From NCBI GenBank assembly GCA_002633025.1, contig NMRB01000537.1:89096-153095 (forward strand): DNA of 64,000 bases, given 5' to 3'. The position numbers were made by a program, and so were the translations under genes. The notes beneath the pieces were generated by a model that saw nothing but the letters and a program-made list of their open reading frames with translations, was not told where the DNA came from and did not search any database. The DNA comes from Notospermus geniculatus (taxonomy: Eukaryota > Nemertea > Pilidiophora > Heteronemertea > Lineidae). Positions 32,992-44,284 of this stretch are shown piece after piece; the first letter of the stretch is position 1; every line of letters begins with the position of its first letter.

Positions 32992-33838
32992 TTTATTTGA
33001 CGCACATTCCAGGACCTGGCTCAGCTGTTCTGTACCACCTTAATGTGTCATGTCTCCAAATATCTGTCTGAAGAAGAGATATGGGACACACGATGATTGT
33101 CTGCTTCGTCAGAGAAGATGAGACGAAATTGTCTATAATTTCACGTCATCTGCCATCGATCTTAGGCTGTTCCCTTGGCCGTGTCAGTCCAATGGGTCGA
33201 ATTTCCTTTCCTGTGTGTCTGGCGTCCAATGATCTGGATTATTCCCGGTGTTGAATCTCAAAGAGAGGCGGCAGTTTTATTAATAGTGCGACCAGGAACG
33301 CGAACGAAGAAAGAGCTTTGGTCAGGAGCATCTGGTTGAGGAAACGACAAAGATTTTCTATATGTTCGTGTAGCCACGAAAACGAACGCGGAAAAGGCTT
33401 TGCTCAGAAGCAGCGCCACGAGGAACGAACAAATCTTCTACCGCTTTCGCGTTGGCCCTTCAGGCTGAAAAGGCATTGGCCTACTCAGGGGGCTCCCGTT
33501 AATATACTCATCTCTTGTCCACTTCGTAAAAAACACCCATCTCTTATGGAACGAACGTGCGGCCGAACTGAGGCTGACGATGAAGTACACACCTGGTTAT
33601 TCAACCCTCAAAGGCCTCTAGTTCGAAGAACACAACATTTGAGGTCCTCAGGCAGGCCAACCCTAATTTGGCCATGATCTGCAGAAGCTGATTCCTCTGG
33701 TAAACCCCTTTTCGCCGCTACAAGAACAGTAGCTCTCTCGGGTTAGGGCCACCCTATCATGATCCCAGAACTAGTACAGCTACTGGAAGACTTTTGATAG
33801 ATCTGGGTAACCTTAATTACCTCTGAACAAGAACGTAT
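32992..33838. other. no supported gene
   Basis: A 119-codon plus-strand frame (33318-33677), basic and Arg-rich, has no recognisable domain and no splice context. Confidence 0.3.
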
Positions 33839-34411
33839 ATCGCACGCCAAAATGGACATAATTCTGAATTAATATCCACATTAATTCAAATGAATTAATG
33901 TCCACATTAAATCGACCAATAGGATTTGATTTTTATATGTGGACATATATTCGATTTAATGTCCACATTAAATCGATTTAATACCACCATTAATTCGATT
34001 TAATGTCCACATTAATTCAAGCAGCTACTTCCGCCGATAAATGCATAATCGACCAATCAGAAGAGAGTTTTTAATGTGGACATTAATTCCATTTTATGTC
34101 TACATTAATTCGAGCCCATGCACATCCGCCACTAAAAACTCTTCTCTGATTGGTAGCTGGTGCATTTATCGGCGGAAGTAGCAGATTGATTTAATGTGGA
34201 CATTAAATCGATTTAATGTGGACATTAAATCGAATTAATGTGGACATTAAATCGAATTAATGGTGGTATTAAATCGATTTAATGTGGACATTAAATCGAT
34301 TTAATGTGGACATATAAAAATCAAATCCTATTGGTCAATTTAATGTGGACATTAATTCGTTGAATTAATGTGGATATTAATTCCGAATTTTGTCCACTCC
34401 GGCGTGCGATA
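33839..34411. mobile_element. 573-bp foldback element with internal satellite
   Basis: The ends TATCGCACGCC and GGCGTGCGATA are inverted and the two arms pair along about 250 bases each, including CCTATTGGTC / GACCAATAGG and CTACTTCCGCCGATAAATGC / GCATTTATCGGCGGAAGTAG. Both arms are built from repeated TTAATGTGGACATTAA units, themselves partly palindromic. AACGTA lies just outside both ends and may be the target duplication. No coding capacity. Confidence 0.85.
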
Positions 34412-34489
34412 AACGTACCGGTAGCGCGGAGTTTGTCTTAGACTCTAGGGTAAAGGAAACCTAAAATAACACCAGAAGTAGTACAGTAC

Positions 34490-34950
34490 TCTAACATGGC
34501 CTCAGAAGTAAACCAGCAGAAGGCATTTTGTGATTTCTCTCTACACTAAATGACTCAGACCAAGAGGTCATTTGGGACTACTGGGTAGGCCTTCCTTACA
34601 ATGGCCGTAGATCGTAAGAAGCAGCAGTTATTTGAAGTTCCTCTCTACCCAATATAGCCTCTGACCAATGACAGCAGAGGTTATTGTGCCTAGGATAGGC
34701 CTACCCTAAAGTGGTCATAGGACAATAGACGGTAGCAGTCATTTTGAAGTTCCTGCCCTAAATGGCCTCTGACCAAGAACAGCAAAGATTATTGAAACTA
34801 CTGGGCACCTTTGACCTAAAGTGGCTTCAGGAGTTAAGGAGTAGGAGGTGTTTGAGGATTCCTATCTGCCCCTCTACCCGAAATGGCCTCAGACCAAGAA
34901 CAACAAGTCATTTTGAGACTACTTGGTACCCTTGACACTCGTATCTAGAA
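34490..34950. repeat. degenerate ~120-bp tandem repeat
   Basis: About four units with AAATGGCCTC(T/A)GACCAAGAAC, AGCA(A/G)(A/T)... and TTGA(A/G)ACTACT(G/T)GG(C/T)A, best seen at about 34759 and 34880. Confidence 0.7.
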
Positions 34951-35290
34951 AAGCAGAAGTCACTCGGGACTTCAATGAAATAAAACAAAAAACAGGAAAG
35001 ACGATAAGCGAAGACTGATACCATAGATCAAACCGTGTTGTTTCTTTCTTTGTCGAGTTGATCAGCATTCCGGTCTTGTAACCACAACAAAACATCTCTA
35101 GACGCTTCTCTATCTTGGAGACAGATTTGTATTGTTATAAAGTCAAGGAGTAGCGATGAGGTTGAAGATTGTCGGCTGTGGTGTTGTTGACTCTTCATCT
35201 TTGTTGGTGATCAGAGCATGAAGTTGTTTGTAGAATGGTGATTATGTTGACGCTACAACACCAGGTTTCCCTTAGTTCGTGTCTGGTGAA
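34951..35290. other. no supported feature
   Basis: No exon or repeat recognised. Confidence 0.35.
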
Positions 35291-36110
35291 GGAACAGACA
35301 AAACCAGGCCATTCAGCCTTGATTCTAACACACACCTCTCAAAGTCGGCCATGACAAGGTTCTGACTGCTGAAGGTTTGGGGCTACTTGGATCAAACCTT
35401 AGCTTCTCGAAATTAGCAGTGCCAACTCTGTTTGGGGATCCTTGTTTGCAAAACGTTCAGGACACCTTGATTGGAGGCCAGGTTTCTCGAAATCTGTAGT
35501 TCGAGCAAGGTTCAGGGTTCATTGACTTAAAAAATCAGGCTTCCCGAAACCTCCCGTCAGCTTCAGGTTTCCTTATCTCTGGCACAGACTTCTCGAAAAC
35601 GAAATTAGGTTTGAGGTTCCCAGATTGTAGATAGGTTACACTCTTAGCCGAAAAGGTTCTTTGGTGCTACACCAGGAGAACCCTCTGATTTAAGAACCCT
35701 CGGGTTGTTTAAGAACCTTTAGATTAGAGGTTCCAGCTAGAACCTTTCCCTCAGAAAAGGGTTCTAACTGGAACCTTTATGGGTTCTTTGGCGACAGAAA
35801 GGTTCTATATGGAACCCTTTTAGGTTCTTTACAGAAGGTTCTATATAGAACCTTGGGGTTCCTCTGGTGTAGCACAAAGAACCCCTAAAGAACCTTTTTG
35901 GCTAAGAGTGTAGGGTGTCCTTGATTTACACCAGGGTTCTCGAAATCGTTCCTCACAACAAGACTCGGAGTTCTTTTACCGAAGAAAGTTCGAGTCTCCT
36001 CGCTTCAAATCTTGATCCTCGAAATCTTCAGATCATGGAATCGTTAGTTCTATAGAGGCTGCTCTGGAAGGTTCTGAGTCTTCTTTCTTAGATGTCCGAG
36101 GCTGTCGAAA
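35291..36110. repeat. degenerate TTCTCGAAA tandem repeat
   Basis: CTTCTCGAAA or TTCTCGAAATC recurs about every 55-65 bases with loosely conserved spacers. The array is split by the GGTTCT-rich MITE at 35639-35910. Confidence 0.6.
35639..35910. mobile_element. GGTTCT-rich MITE, copy 2 (intact)
   Basis: TA|CACTCTTAGCCGAAAAGGTT at the left and AACCTTTTTGGCTAAGAGTG|TA at the right, so the ends are inverted and flanked by TA. The interior has several nested GGTTCTA / TAGAACC pairs. It matches 22077-22333. The TA flanks suggest a Tc1/mariner-like or other TA-targeting family. Confidence 0.85.
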
Positions 36111-36939
36111 TCAGGAACTAATGACCCAATCACTGCTTTGTTCTGCCAGATATTCTCTGATGATCAAGGGAGCACTGAAACGTGCTACCTTTCTTCCACG
36201 ACGGGTAGGTCCACTGGAATTTTGGCGACTGGCCCTGGGGGTATTGGCCATGAATCCACCGCTCNATCCCCTTCCCGGGAAAAATTCTAACCTACAGTAC
36301 ACACACTTGTGGAATATGATCCCCCCTCTACCCCACCCACTCCCTCACAGAATGTCTGGGCAACGCCAACATTTAATATCACATCAATTTTTCTTAAAAA
36401 AATACCTCTGACATGTCTGACACTTTATCTCTCTGTTCAAACGAAAATTGATAGTCAATAATAATCCAGTTTAGGTACAAACAGCAAGTTTGTAGGGGAA
36501 AAAATATTACACTTGTACAAATATGCACCATTGTCCAACGAAATTTGATACGCCTGCAGGCATGGCATGAAATCATGATCATCATCCACAGCGGTCAATA
36601 TTTGATCAAGTAAATGTTTCGCTGTCTGTATGCATGGCTGATGATGTTGGTCGTCAGTCGAGTGAGTCGAGTGTTTTGGTCATCTTGTGTGAATCTGAAG
36701 TTGGCCGAGAATTTCCTTTCTGGGTGCGTGGGCAAATATTCCTTTCCTGTGTTTGCGGAAGGGTGATCAGTAGGACTAGATAACGGACGAAACTTGTGAA
36801 GCCCACACAGACACAACTCGTCAGTGATTTCAATCCATGTCTGGGTTTTTGCTCTCAGAACGTGTTTTTTGAAAGTGATGCACAAGTGAGTCACCCAGAG
36901 TCAAGTAACAGAAACGATGACTCTCTCTATCTGACAGAA
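36111..36939. other. no supported gene; single N at 36265
   Basis: An ATG at 36121 gives 28 codons up to CGG|GTAGGT at 36204/36205, phase 0 like exons A-D, but the donor is weak and the sequence lies at the edge of the TTCTCGAAA array, so I do not call it. A lone N marks a join at 36265. Confidence 0.3.
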
Positions 36940-37185
36940 TAGACCATTCTCGAATTCGCAGATCTGCGCACTTCCGCCGAAATCTCAACCAGAACCTCGA
37001 TCTGAAACCGCCTGACGTGACGCCATCCATGATTCAGCAATGGTCGAGTCTGACGCAACGTCTTTGACGTCACTGTCGTGGGGTTCTCTGCGTTACGTCA
37101 TTCAGTTTCAGATCGAGGATGTGGTTGAGATTTCGGCGGAAGTGCGCAGATCTTTGTCGTTCACATCAATTTGAGAGCGGTCTAT
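36940..37185. mobile_element. 246-bp TIR element
   Basis: TAGACCATTCTCGAATT and its inverse ATTTGAGAGCGGTCTA at the ends enclose a stronger pair, AGATCTGCGCACTTCCGCCG and CGGCGGAAGTGCGCAGATCT, then CCTCGATCTGAAAC / GTTTCAGATCGAGG. TGACGTCA-type words lie inside. Non-coding. Confidence 0.8.
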
Positions 37186-37714
37186 AGGGTTTTATCTTGA
37201 AGTTCGTCTAAGTCCAACCTTGACAACGGTGGTGCCATCGCTAGCGTTCGACATTGTTGGTGTAGGTTTTAGGAAATGTTTGGTTTCGCCGTGGTGTTTA
37301 GAATGACAGAGTGATAAAGTATGAATGAGCTGAATGATACTGCATCCTCCATCTCTCCTCAAGAAGTACATGTATGGTTCTGTCTTTTCAGCATGCATTC
37401 TTTCGACATGCTGGAGATCAAGGTGCACTAATCGTCCGATTTTCCTTTCCCATATCTTCAAGCCTCAAAGCATAAGGAATAAAAGTCATGTTGTTGAATG
37501 TCACCAGTCTTTGGACATAACATTCAAGTGGAAATTTAAACATTGCAAACGAGATTTGCCTGCCAAGTTCAAACAGAAATCTACCGAGCTTATGAACACA
37601 AAAGGCTCATAGAACCAACAGCAAGGATTTAGATGTGCATGGCTTCTCTTTGTTTTTGACTTTGTGCTCGCTTTTTCATTGTTACCCTGAAGAAGGAGTG
37701 CATGTCAATGGATT
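37186..37714. other. no supported feature
   Basis: No exon or repeat recognised. Confidence 0.35.
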
Positions 37715-37945
37715 ATCTATGCTGTGATGAAATTGCTGACAGTTGCTGATGAAATTGCTGACAATTGCTGATGCATTTGCTGACAATTGTATAGTAAAAT
37801 TGCTGAATATCGTCTATGAGTATATGTACTGACAACGGCAAATGAATCTGCCTGAAGTATTGCAGATGAATATACTGACGAATTCGCTGACAATTATTGT
37901 AGACGGAATTGCTGACAACTGTGTATAGACTTGCTGACAATTGCA
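37715..37945. repeat. GAAATTGCTGACAATTGCTGAT minisatellite-like array
   Basis: AATTGCTGACA and TTGCTGAT words repeat about twelve times, tight at the left and spaced by 25-40 bases at the right. Confidence 0.75.
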
Positions 37946-39135
37946 TTTTTTGCACGCACTTTCATTGTCGTCGAGAACGGAATTTCTATTGCTGCTTAAT
38001 TGGTGACCAAAACATTGTTTTTACGCGCTGCTGGGCTTACGTTGTGATTTGAATGTGTATTAAGTGTGATCTACATGGAATAACAAAAGAACACTTGCAC
38101 AACTTAAGTGGGATTTAAGTGTAACTTAAGTGGATTATGTCGACTTGCTTACTGACTTTATGGAACTGCTGTCTGTTTGAATGGAAACGCTTAGCTTCTT
38201 GTGAATATGCTGAGCATCTCAAGTGGAAACGCAATGTGATTTAAGCGGAAATTCTTTCAATTTAAATGGAAATTTGTTACAGTTTTGGTGGAGATTTCAT
38301 TTTAAGTGGAAGGACTATTCGAATTCATTATAAATGTATGTACTGTGCTCTAAACGTCTGTTGAACACAGTTAACGTTACTCTGGCCGAAAAAATGGTTG
38401 TTTTCAAAACTGGATGTGATTTTAGGACATTTTCAAGTGCACTCAAACGTGCAGTGTTGTGACTTCATGACTATGCAATACTCGTAGTAGTTTTACTCAA
38501 TATACATGTATATGCAGTACATTTATACATGAGCGGCACTTTTAGCCAGGACTTTTATAGAACTTGTCTTCCTAGTTAGTCGTATACTGTTGACCTTTTA
38601 TCGTTGCAAAAGGAAAGTTGTGGAAACGTAGGCAGCCACTGTGAACTCTCAATTCACTGGATCAATTTAAATTCATCGATATCTTTGTGCTAAATCGTGT
38701 CTGCAGTTTTTCGATTTCAAGTAATACAGCAAAAGAACCGTGCCCGAGGATGAAGGATGGCCATTCCGATAGTTTGATTTTATCTAAAACAAATCCACCT
38801 CACGGGAATTAAAACTCTGATACAGTATTGGGAAACCGTTGTATCATTCTTAAAAGCAATAGCACTCGAGTCTGAGGACGTATGTTCAATGTTCAAGTAG
38901 AATGTCTTGGTTGAACTCACTGGATTGTTGAAAAAAATAACAGCAAGCAATTTGTTGGTTCACATTTTACAGCTGGATGAGAGATTGAAAAGGAACAACT
39001 GCCTTTGATATTTGACCATTACATTTTTTTCAAATTGTTATATCGACATTTCAACGAATATTCAGCAGTTTGAAAAAAAAAATCTCTGACTGCAGAGGAG
39101 AGATTAGAACTTTGTTAGAAACATTTATTCCACTC
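37946..39135. other. no supported gene
   Basis: A loose AAGTGGAAA-type periodicity runs from about 38090 to 38310; otherwise nothing. Confidence 0.35.
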
Positions 39136-39280
39136 TCAAAAAATTTGGAAACTCATTGGCAATTCCAGTCAGAAATATCGATTCTGAGTTGACAAATTTG
39201 GAAATTCATTGGCGAATTGGCAGTCGAAATAGAAACATTGATTCTGCGTTGGAATTTGGAAATACTTCGGCGAATTAATG
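39136..39280. repeat. ~60-bp tandem repeat, three copies
   Basis: AATTTGGAAA(C/T)TCATTGGC and GATTCTG(A/C)GTTG(A/G) recur three times. Confidence 0.7.
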
Positions 39281-39844
39281 GTTAATCGACAATACGACTA
39301 AAAAACCCATCAGGAATAGTCGAAACGTGATCATGACAAGCAATAGGAGAATCTTTGGACAGTGTCTTACGTCACACTATTCATAAATTGATATTGTCTA
39401 ATCTCTTTGGCGTCTGAATCCGTTGAATTTGAAGAAAAGAGATTACCGTTGCCGAATAGGCTCGGAATTGGTTCCCGTTGTTGTGTGTTAATTACATTAT
39501 TCTAACTCAAAATCAATGAGCCTTCTCTGAATAATAGATGAGGAGGTCGTAAAGATATTGCTGGAAGATGGGTCAGTTTGACTCCGGCCTCAAACTATTT
39601 GATGGTTAACAGTAAACTGTTGAGGTCTTCACGTAATGAGCTGAAGCTGAAGTAATCATCGAAAGTCACAGCTGCTACAACAGGCAGAAGATTGTTAGTG
39701 GAAAGTAGAGCTAACTGCTGGTGTTGTGGATCTTGACTTGAATCAGTATTGTTACCACCTGTAGTGGATTGTTCTGTTAGGATTACTTTGTGGATATCGC
39801 ACAAATACACTTAAATTCTGCCTGCAGCATCTCCTGTGAAAGGA
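39281..39844. other. no supported feature
   Basis: No exon or repeat recognised. Confidence 0.35.
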
Positions 39845-40320
39845 AGTTACATTTTGAAGGATTAAATTCAAGAAAGTTAAATTCTGAATGATTCACTTTA
39901 AGAAAAAGTAAATTCTGAATGATTCGCTTCAAGAAAGCTAAATTCTTAGGTATTTCACTTCAAGAAAGCTGAATTCTGAAGGATTCACTTCAAGAAACTA
40001 TATTTTAAAGATTCGCTCCAAGAAAAGTAAATTCTGAAGGATTCGCTTCAAGAAAGCTAAATTCTTAAGTATTTCACTTTAAGAAAGCTAAATTCTGAAG
40101 GATTCACTTCAAGAAACTAAATTTTAAAGATTCGCTCCAAGAAAAGTAAATTCTGAAGGATTCGCTTCAATGAAGATGATTCACTTCAAGAAAGATAAAT
40201 TTTGAAAGATTCGCTTCAAGAAAGCTAAATCCAGAAGGATTCACTTCAAGGAAGATAAATTCTGAAGGATTTGCTTCAGGAAATTTAAATTCTGAAAGAC
40301 TGACTTCAAGATAAGAACGT
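39845..40320. repeat. ~30-bp minisatellite
   Basis: About fifteen units of AAGAAAGCTAAATTCTGAAG followed by GATTC(A/G)CTTC. A larger duplicated block is visible (39940-40040 against 40040-40160). A minus-strand 66-codon frame here only translates the repeat. Confidence 0.85.
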
Positions 40321-40749
40321 CTATCAAGACTAGTGGGAAAGCGTCTGTTCTGAGGAGAACTCTTCAAACTTTGCTATGTGCTGACTACATGCCTTCCATC
40401 CTTAAAAAAGGCAGTTTTCTTCTGCAGTTTACCTCGTACACAGCTCTGTTGCATCTGTCCCTCGTAAGCCTAAGGGATGTTTTGACATGGTCTGATCTAG
40501 TTACACGTTTTTCTCTGGTGTTTCAATGCTTTCCTGTATACTTGGGCTTGTTCACCACACAGAGAGGTTGAGCAAATAGCTAATGTGCCCTGTTGGATGG
40601 ATTTCTTGGTTACTGATCTCAACTTTACCAACCTTTGACGATGGAAAAGTTCGAACTCACGAAAGATATCTAAAACAGTCCGAAGTTAGAATTGTCAGTT
40701 AATCATTGCTGTCGACTTCATTACTTCGAATCCTGCCCTTCAGGTCTGT
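40321..40749. other. no supported feature
   Basis: No exon recognised. Confidence 0.35.
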
Positions 40750-41000
40750 GGGAAATTTCCAAACATCGGGATCAAGTTTGTGATCAAGGTTTTCTTGTGG
40801 ACGAAACACTGATTAGAAGCCTGTTGGAAACTTCGAAGAAGAGTCAGGATCCATCATATAAATCTGTTGTGATCAAGTTCATTCGTGTTGAAATAAACAC
40901 TGTTGGAAATTACAAAAACATCGAGATCCATTCTTTGTATCTGTTGCGATCAACATTATCGTGGAGTGAAACACTGTTAAAAGTCTGTTGGGAACTTTTG
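40750..41000. repeat. degenerate ~90-bp tandem repeat
   Basis: CTGTTGGAAA(C/T)T(T/A).., (A/T)CATC(G/A).GATC and GTTG(T/C)GATCAA recur three times with heavy divergence. A 153-codon plus-strand frame (40692-41153) runs across it without any domain. Confidence 0.55.
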
Positions 41001-42214
41001 TTGGGATTTATCTTTGTATATGTAATAATCAACGACTTGTTGAATGAACATTCAACGACACTAAAGGTCAACCAAGGACGTATTTTTGGCCCAAACTGGT
41101 ATACTACACTAACATCAATATCACCCTGTGTGGTGAAGGTTATCTCAGTTTGAACGGGGAAATCATTGTATCCTGCGAAAAGGTGGTAAGACTTTTGATA
41201 CCTGTGGAAGTGGTGAGAGATTGTTTCCTGTCAGATTTCGACCACATACTTGGAGGATTTTCAAATGTTTAGGAACTTTTTCAGGGGGATTACACTGTGA
41301 AGATAGGAGGTGAAAAACGGTCTGTTTGATTCTGTCTCTTACTGACAAGAATAGGAATCTTTGGCAATATTGAAGGTGGAGGGCCTAGTCACCTCGAGAA
41401 CTGTACGTTAGTAAATGTTTTTTAAGGGTGGTGACTTTGGTACGTGATCTGAATCAAGTAAAGCACCCTCTAAGTTCTCATTAACACCTACTTTACTTCG
41501 CCTCTGACTCAATCAGCTGAACAGTTATTCAATACAATTCCTTCCAAATACCAGAGATTTTAACAGATTGGAGAACGCAACACTGAAGTGAAACTTAAGA
41601 CGCTGTGTGAGACTTAAATACTCTTCCGCAGACATTCCTTTTTTTCTAATAATTACTGCCTCAAGCGAAAGCTTTTCGGATCCAGAAATAACACTTCTAT
41701 TCTTCAGGAGAGAATAACTACGATTTTTAACAGCTCTTCATTTGTAAGTGTTGCTTCTTCGCGATCTTTGAGCCGTGTTTCTTGGAGATTCCGTCGCACA
41801 TGACTCTGTAGGCGAGAAATCTCTTTGATATTGTTGACTTCATTCAAGGATTCCTGTTACATACGAGTTCACAAACACGTGTCGATTTCAACCATACTTA
41901 CTGACATCGTGCATCATCGGATTCTCTTTGATAAGATCCATTTACAGGAAAGTAGGCGTTATATTGGCGGAGTCAATTTTCAAAATTAGAAACTCGATGA
42001 AATCGATGGAGACACGTTGTCGATTTCTTTGTTGAAATGTACTGATGTCTTAATGTCTGATTCTCATAAGATGGCTACATCAGTTCAATAACTTCAGACC
42101 ATAAGAAAGACAATGAATGCTCGGTTTCCAATTTAATAGCTCCTCAGACTCAATTGAAATATGATATTATAGTAGAGTACTCGATTCCGATATTTTTAGC
42201 AGCAGAGTGAAACT
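41001..42214. other. no supported feature
   Basis: Unique-looking sequence, no exon. Confidence 0.35.
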
Positions 42215-43680
42215 GTGACATTTGAAGTGGAATTTGACATTGATATTTGAAGTAGAGTTTGACATTGATATTTGAAGTAGAGTTTGACATTGACATTTGA
42301 AGTGGAGTTTGACATTGATATTTGAAGTGGAGTTTGACATTGATATTTGAAGTGGAGTTTGACATTGATATTTGAAGTAGAGTTTGACATTGATATTTGA
42401 AGTAGAGTTTGACATTGATATTTGAAGTAGAGTTTGACATTGATATTTTAAGTGGAGTTTGACCTTAATATCTGAAGAAGCATTTGACAAGTCGCACTGC
42501 TACTTGGAGTGGAGTTTTTCACTGATATTTGAAGTGGAGTTTGACATTGATATTTGAAGGAGAGTTTGACATTAATATTTGAAGTGGAGTTTGACCTTAA
42601 TATCTGAAGAAGCGTTTGACAAGTCGCACTGCTACTTGGAGTGGAGTTTTTCACTGATATTTGAAGTGGAGTTTGACATTGATATTTGAAGGAGAGTTTG
42701 ACATTAATATTTGAAGTGGAGTTTGACCTTAATATCTGAAGAAGCGTTTGACAAGTCGCACTGCTACTTGGAGTGGAGTTTTTCACTGATATTTGAAGTG
42801 GAGTTTGACATTGATATTTGAAGGAGAGTTTGACATTAATATTTGAAGTGGAGTTTGACCTTAATATCTGAAGAAGCGTTTGACAAGTCGCACTGCTACT
42901 TGGAGTGGAGTTTTTCACTGATATTTGAAGTGGAGTTTGACATTGATATTTGAAGGAGAGTTTGACATTAATATTTGAAGTGGAGTTTGACCTTAATATC
43001 TGAAGAAGCGTTTGACAAGTCGCACTGCTACTTGGAGTGGAGTTTTTCACTGATATTTGAAGTGGAGTTTGACATTGATATTTGAAGGAGAGTTTGACAT
43101 TAATATTTGAAGTGGAGTTTGACCTTAATATCTGAAGAAGCGTTTGACAAGTCGCACTGCTACTTGGAGTGGAGTTTTTCACTGATATTTGAAGTGGAGT
43201 TTGACATTGATATTTGAAGGAGAGTTTGACATTAATATTTGAAGTGGAGTTTGACCTTAATATCTGAAGAAGCGTTTGACAAGTCGCACTGCTACTTGGA
43301 GTGGAGTTTTTCACTGATATTTGAAGTGGAGTTTGACATTGATATTTGAAGGAGAGTTTGACATTAATATTTGAAGTGGAGTTTGACCTTAATATCTGAA
43401 GAAGCGTTTGACAAGTCGCACTGCTACTTGGAGTGGAGTTTTTCACTGATATTTGAAGTGGAGTTTGACATTGATATTTGAAGGAGAGTTTGACATTAAT
43501 ATTTGAAGTGGAGTTTGACCTTAATATCTGAAGAAGCGTTTGACAAGTCGCACTGCTACTTGAAGTGGAGTTTTTCACTGATATTTGAAGTGGAGTTTGA
43601 CATTGATATTTGAAGGAGAGTTTGACATTGATATTTTAAGTGGAGTTTGACATTGGTACTCCGAGAAAAGTTTGACATTG
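42215..43680. repeat. 25-bp satellite with 132-bp higher-order unit
   Basis: The base unit is GATATTTGAAGTGGAGTTTG plus ACATT (25 bp). From 42489 a 132-bp higher-order unit (35 + 25 + 25 + 25 + 22) containing AAGTCGCACTGCTACTTGGA recurs at 42621, 42753, 42885, 43017, 43149, 43281, 43413 and 43545, almost without differences, which implies recent homogenisation. Because 25-bp units lack stops in all three minus frames and 132 is a multiple of three, minus-strand frames up to 376 codons arise; I regard them as by-products of the repeat. Confidence 0.95.
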
Positions 43681-43975
43681 TGGAGTTTGATATATCCGAA
43701 GGAGAATATTTTAACATAGAAATCTGGCGTTGATATCTTAACACAGTTAGCAATATTTGGAATTTGTAATAAGAGTTAGAGACTCTTTCGCCTGCTTGAC
43801 CAACAACGGGGGAAATATTTTTGCAACTTAGAAGTGACTTTGTGACGAAAACCTTATGGTACTCCGAAGGTTCCACATTTTGCCGTTGTCTGTGGTGGAG
43901 TGGGTCAAGCCAGACCCGTTGAAAAAGATCGTAGAAACTTTGTGACTAAGAAAGTTTTTTGTTCAAGGACGCAGC
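43681..43975 (+). other. flank between satellite and exon C
   Basis: No TATA box. A T-rich run then CAAGGACGCAG (AG at 43974) is a possible weak acceptor just before the ATG of exon C. Confidence 0.3.
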
Positions 43976-44035
43976 ATGGAGGAGGACTATGATTCTGACT
44001 TTGAGGATGAGGAAGTGGTGGATCTTAAGAATGAA
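43976..44035 (+). CDS. candidate first coding exon C (acidic N-terminus)
   Basis: ATG at 43976 has a strong start context (A at -3, G at +4) and opens 20 codons, MEEDYDSDFEDEEVVDLKNE, that run exactly to GAA|GTAAGT at 44035/44036, phase 0. Eleven of twenty residues are Asp or Glu. An in-frame TGA at 43943-43945 lies upstream. The donor is the first member of a 30-bp tandem array that starts in the intron. Short length, start context, phase and donor match exons A, B and D, so I take it as an alternative first exon. I do not recognise the protein; an internal exon or chance remains possible. Confidence 0.55.
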
Positions 44036-44262
44036 GTAAGTTAATTAGATGAATAATCTTTGGGAGTACGTTAATTAGATGAATAATCTTTGGGAGTACG
44101 TTAATTAGATGAATAATCTTTGGGAGTACGTTAATTAGATGAATAATCTTTGGGAGTAAGTTAATTAGATGAATAATATTTGGGAGTACGTTAATGAGAT
44201 GAATAATCTTTGGGAGTACGTTAATTAGATGAATAATCTTTGGGAGTACGTTAAGTAGAAAA
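44036..44262. repeat. 30-bp minisatellite beginning at the exon C donor
   Basis: Eight starts of GTA(A/C)GTTAATTAGATGAATA at 44036, 44066, 44096, 44126, 44156, 44186, 44216 and 44246, nearly identical. The first and fifth read GTAAGT, the others GTACGT, so the array multiplies the 5' splice site of exon C. Confidence 0.95.
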
Positions 44263-44284
44263 TACAGTGAGGAGGGGAGCCCTG

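Noticed and set aside
36121-36204. 28-codon first exon ending phase 0 at GTAGGT
   Set aside because: Weak donor, edge of a degenerate tandem repeat, and a phase match alone has a one in three chance.
42448-43578. 376-codon minus-strand open frame
   Set aside because: It only translates the 132-bp satellite; all three minus frames are open in the 25-bp unit, so length carries no evidence of coding.
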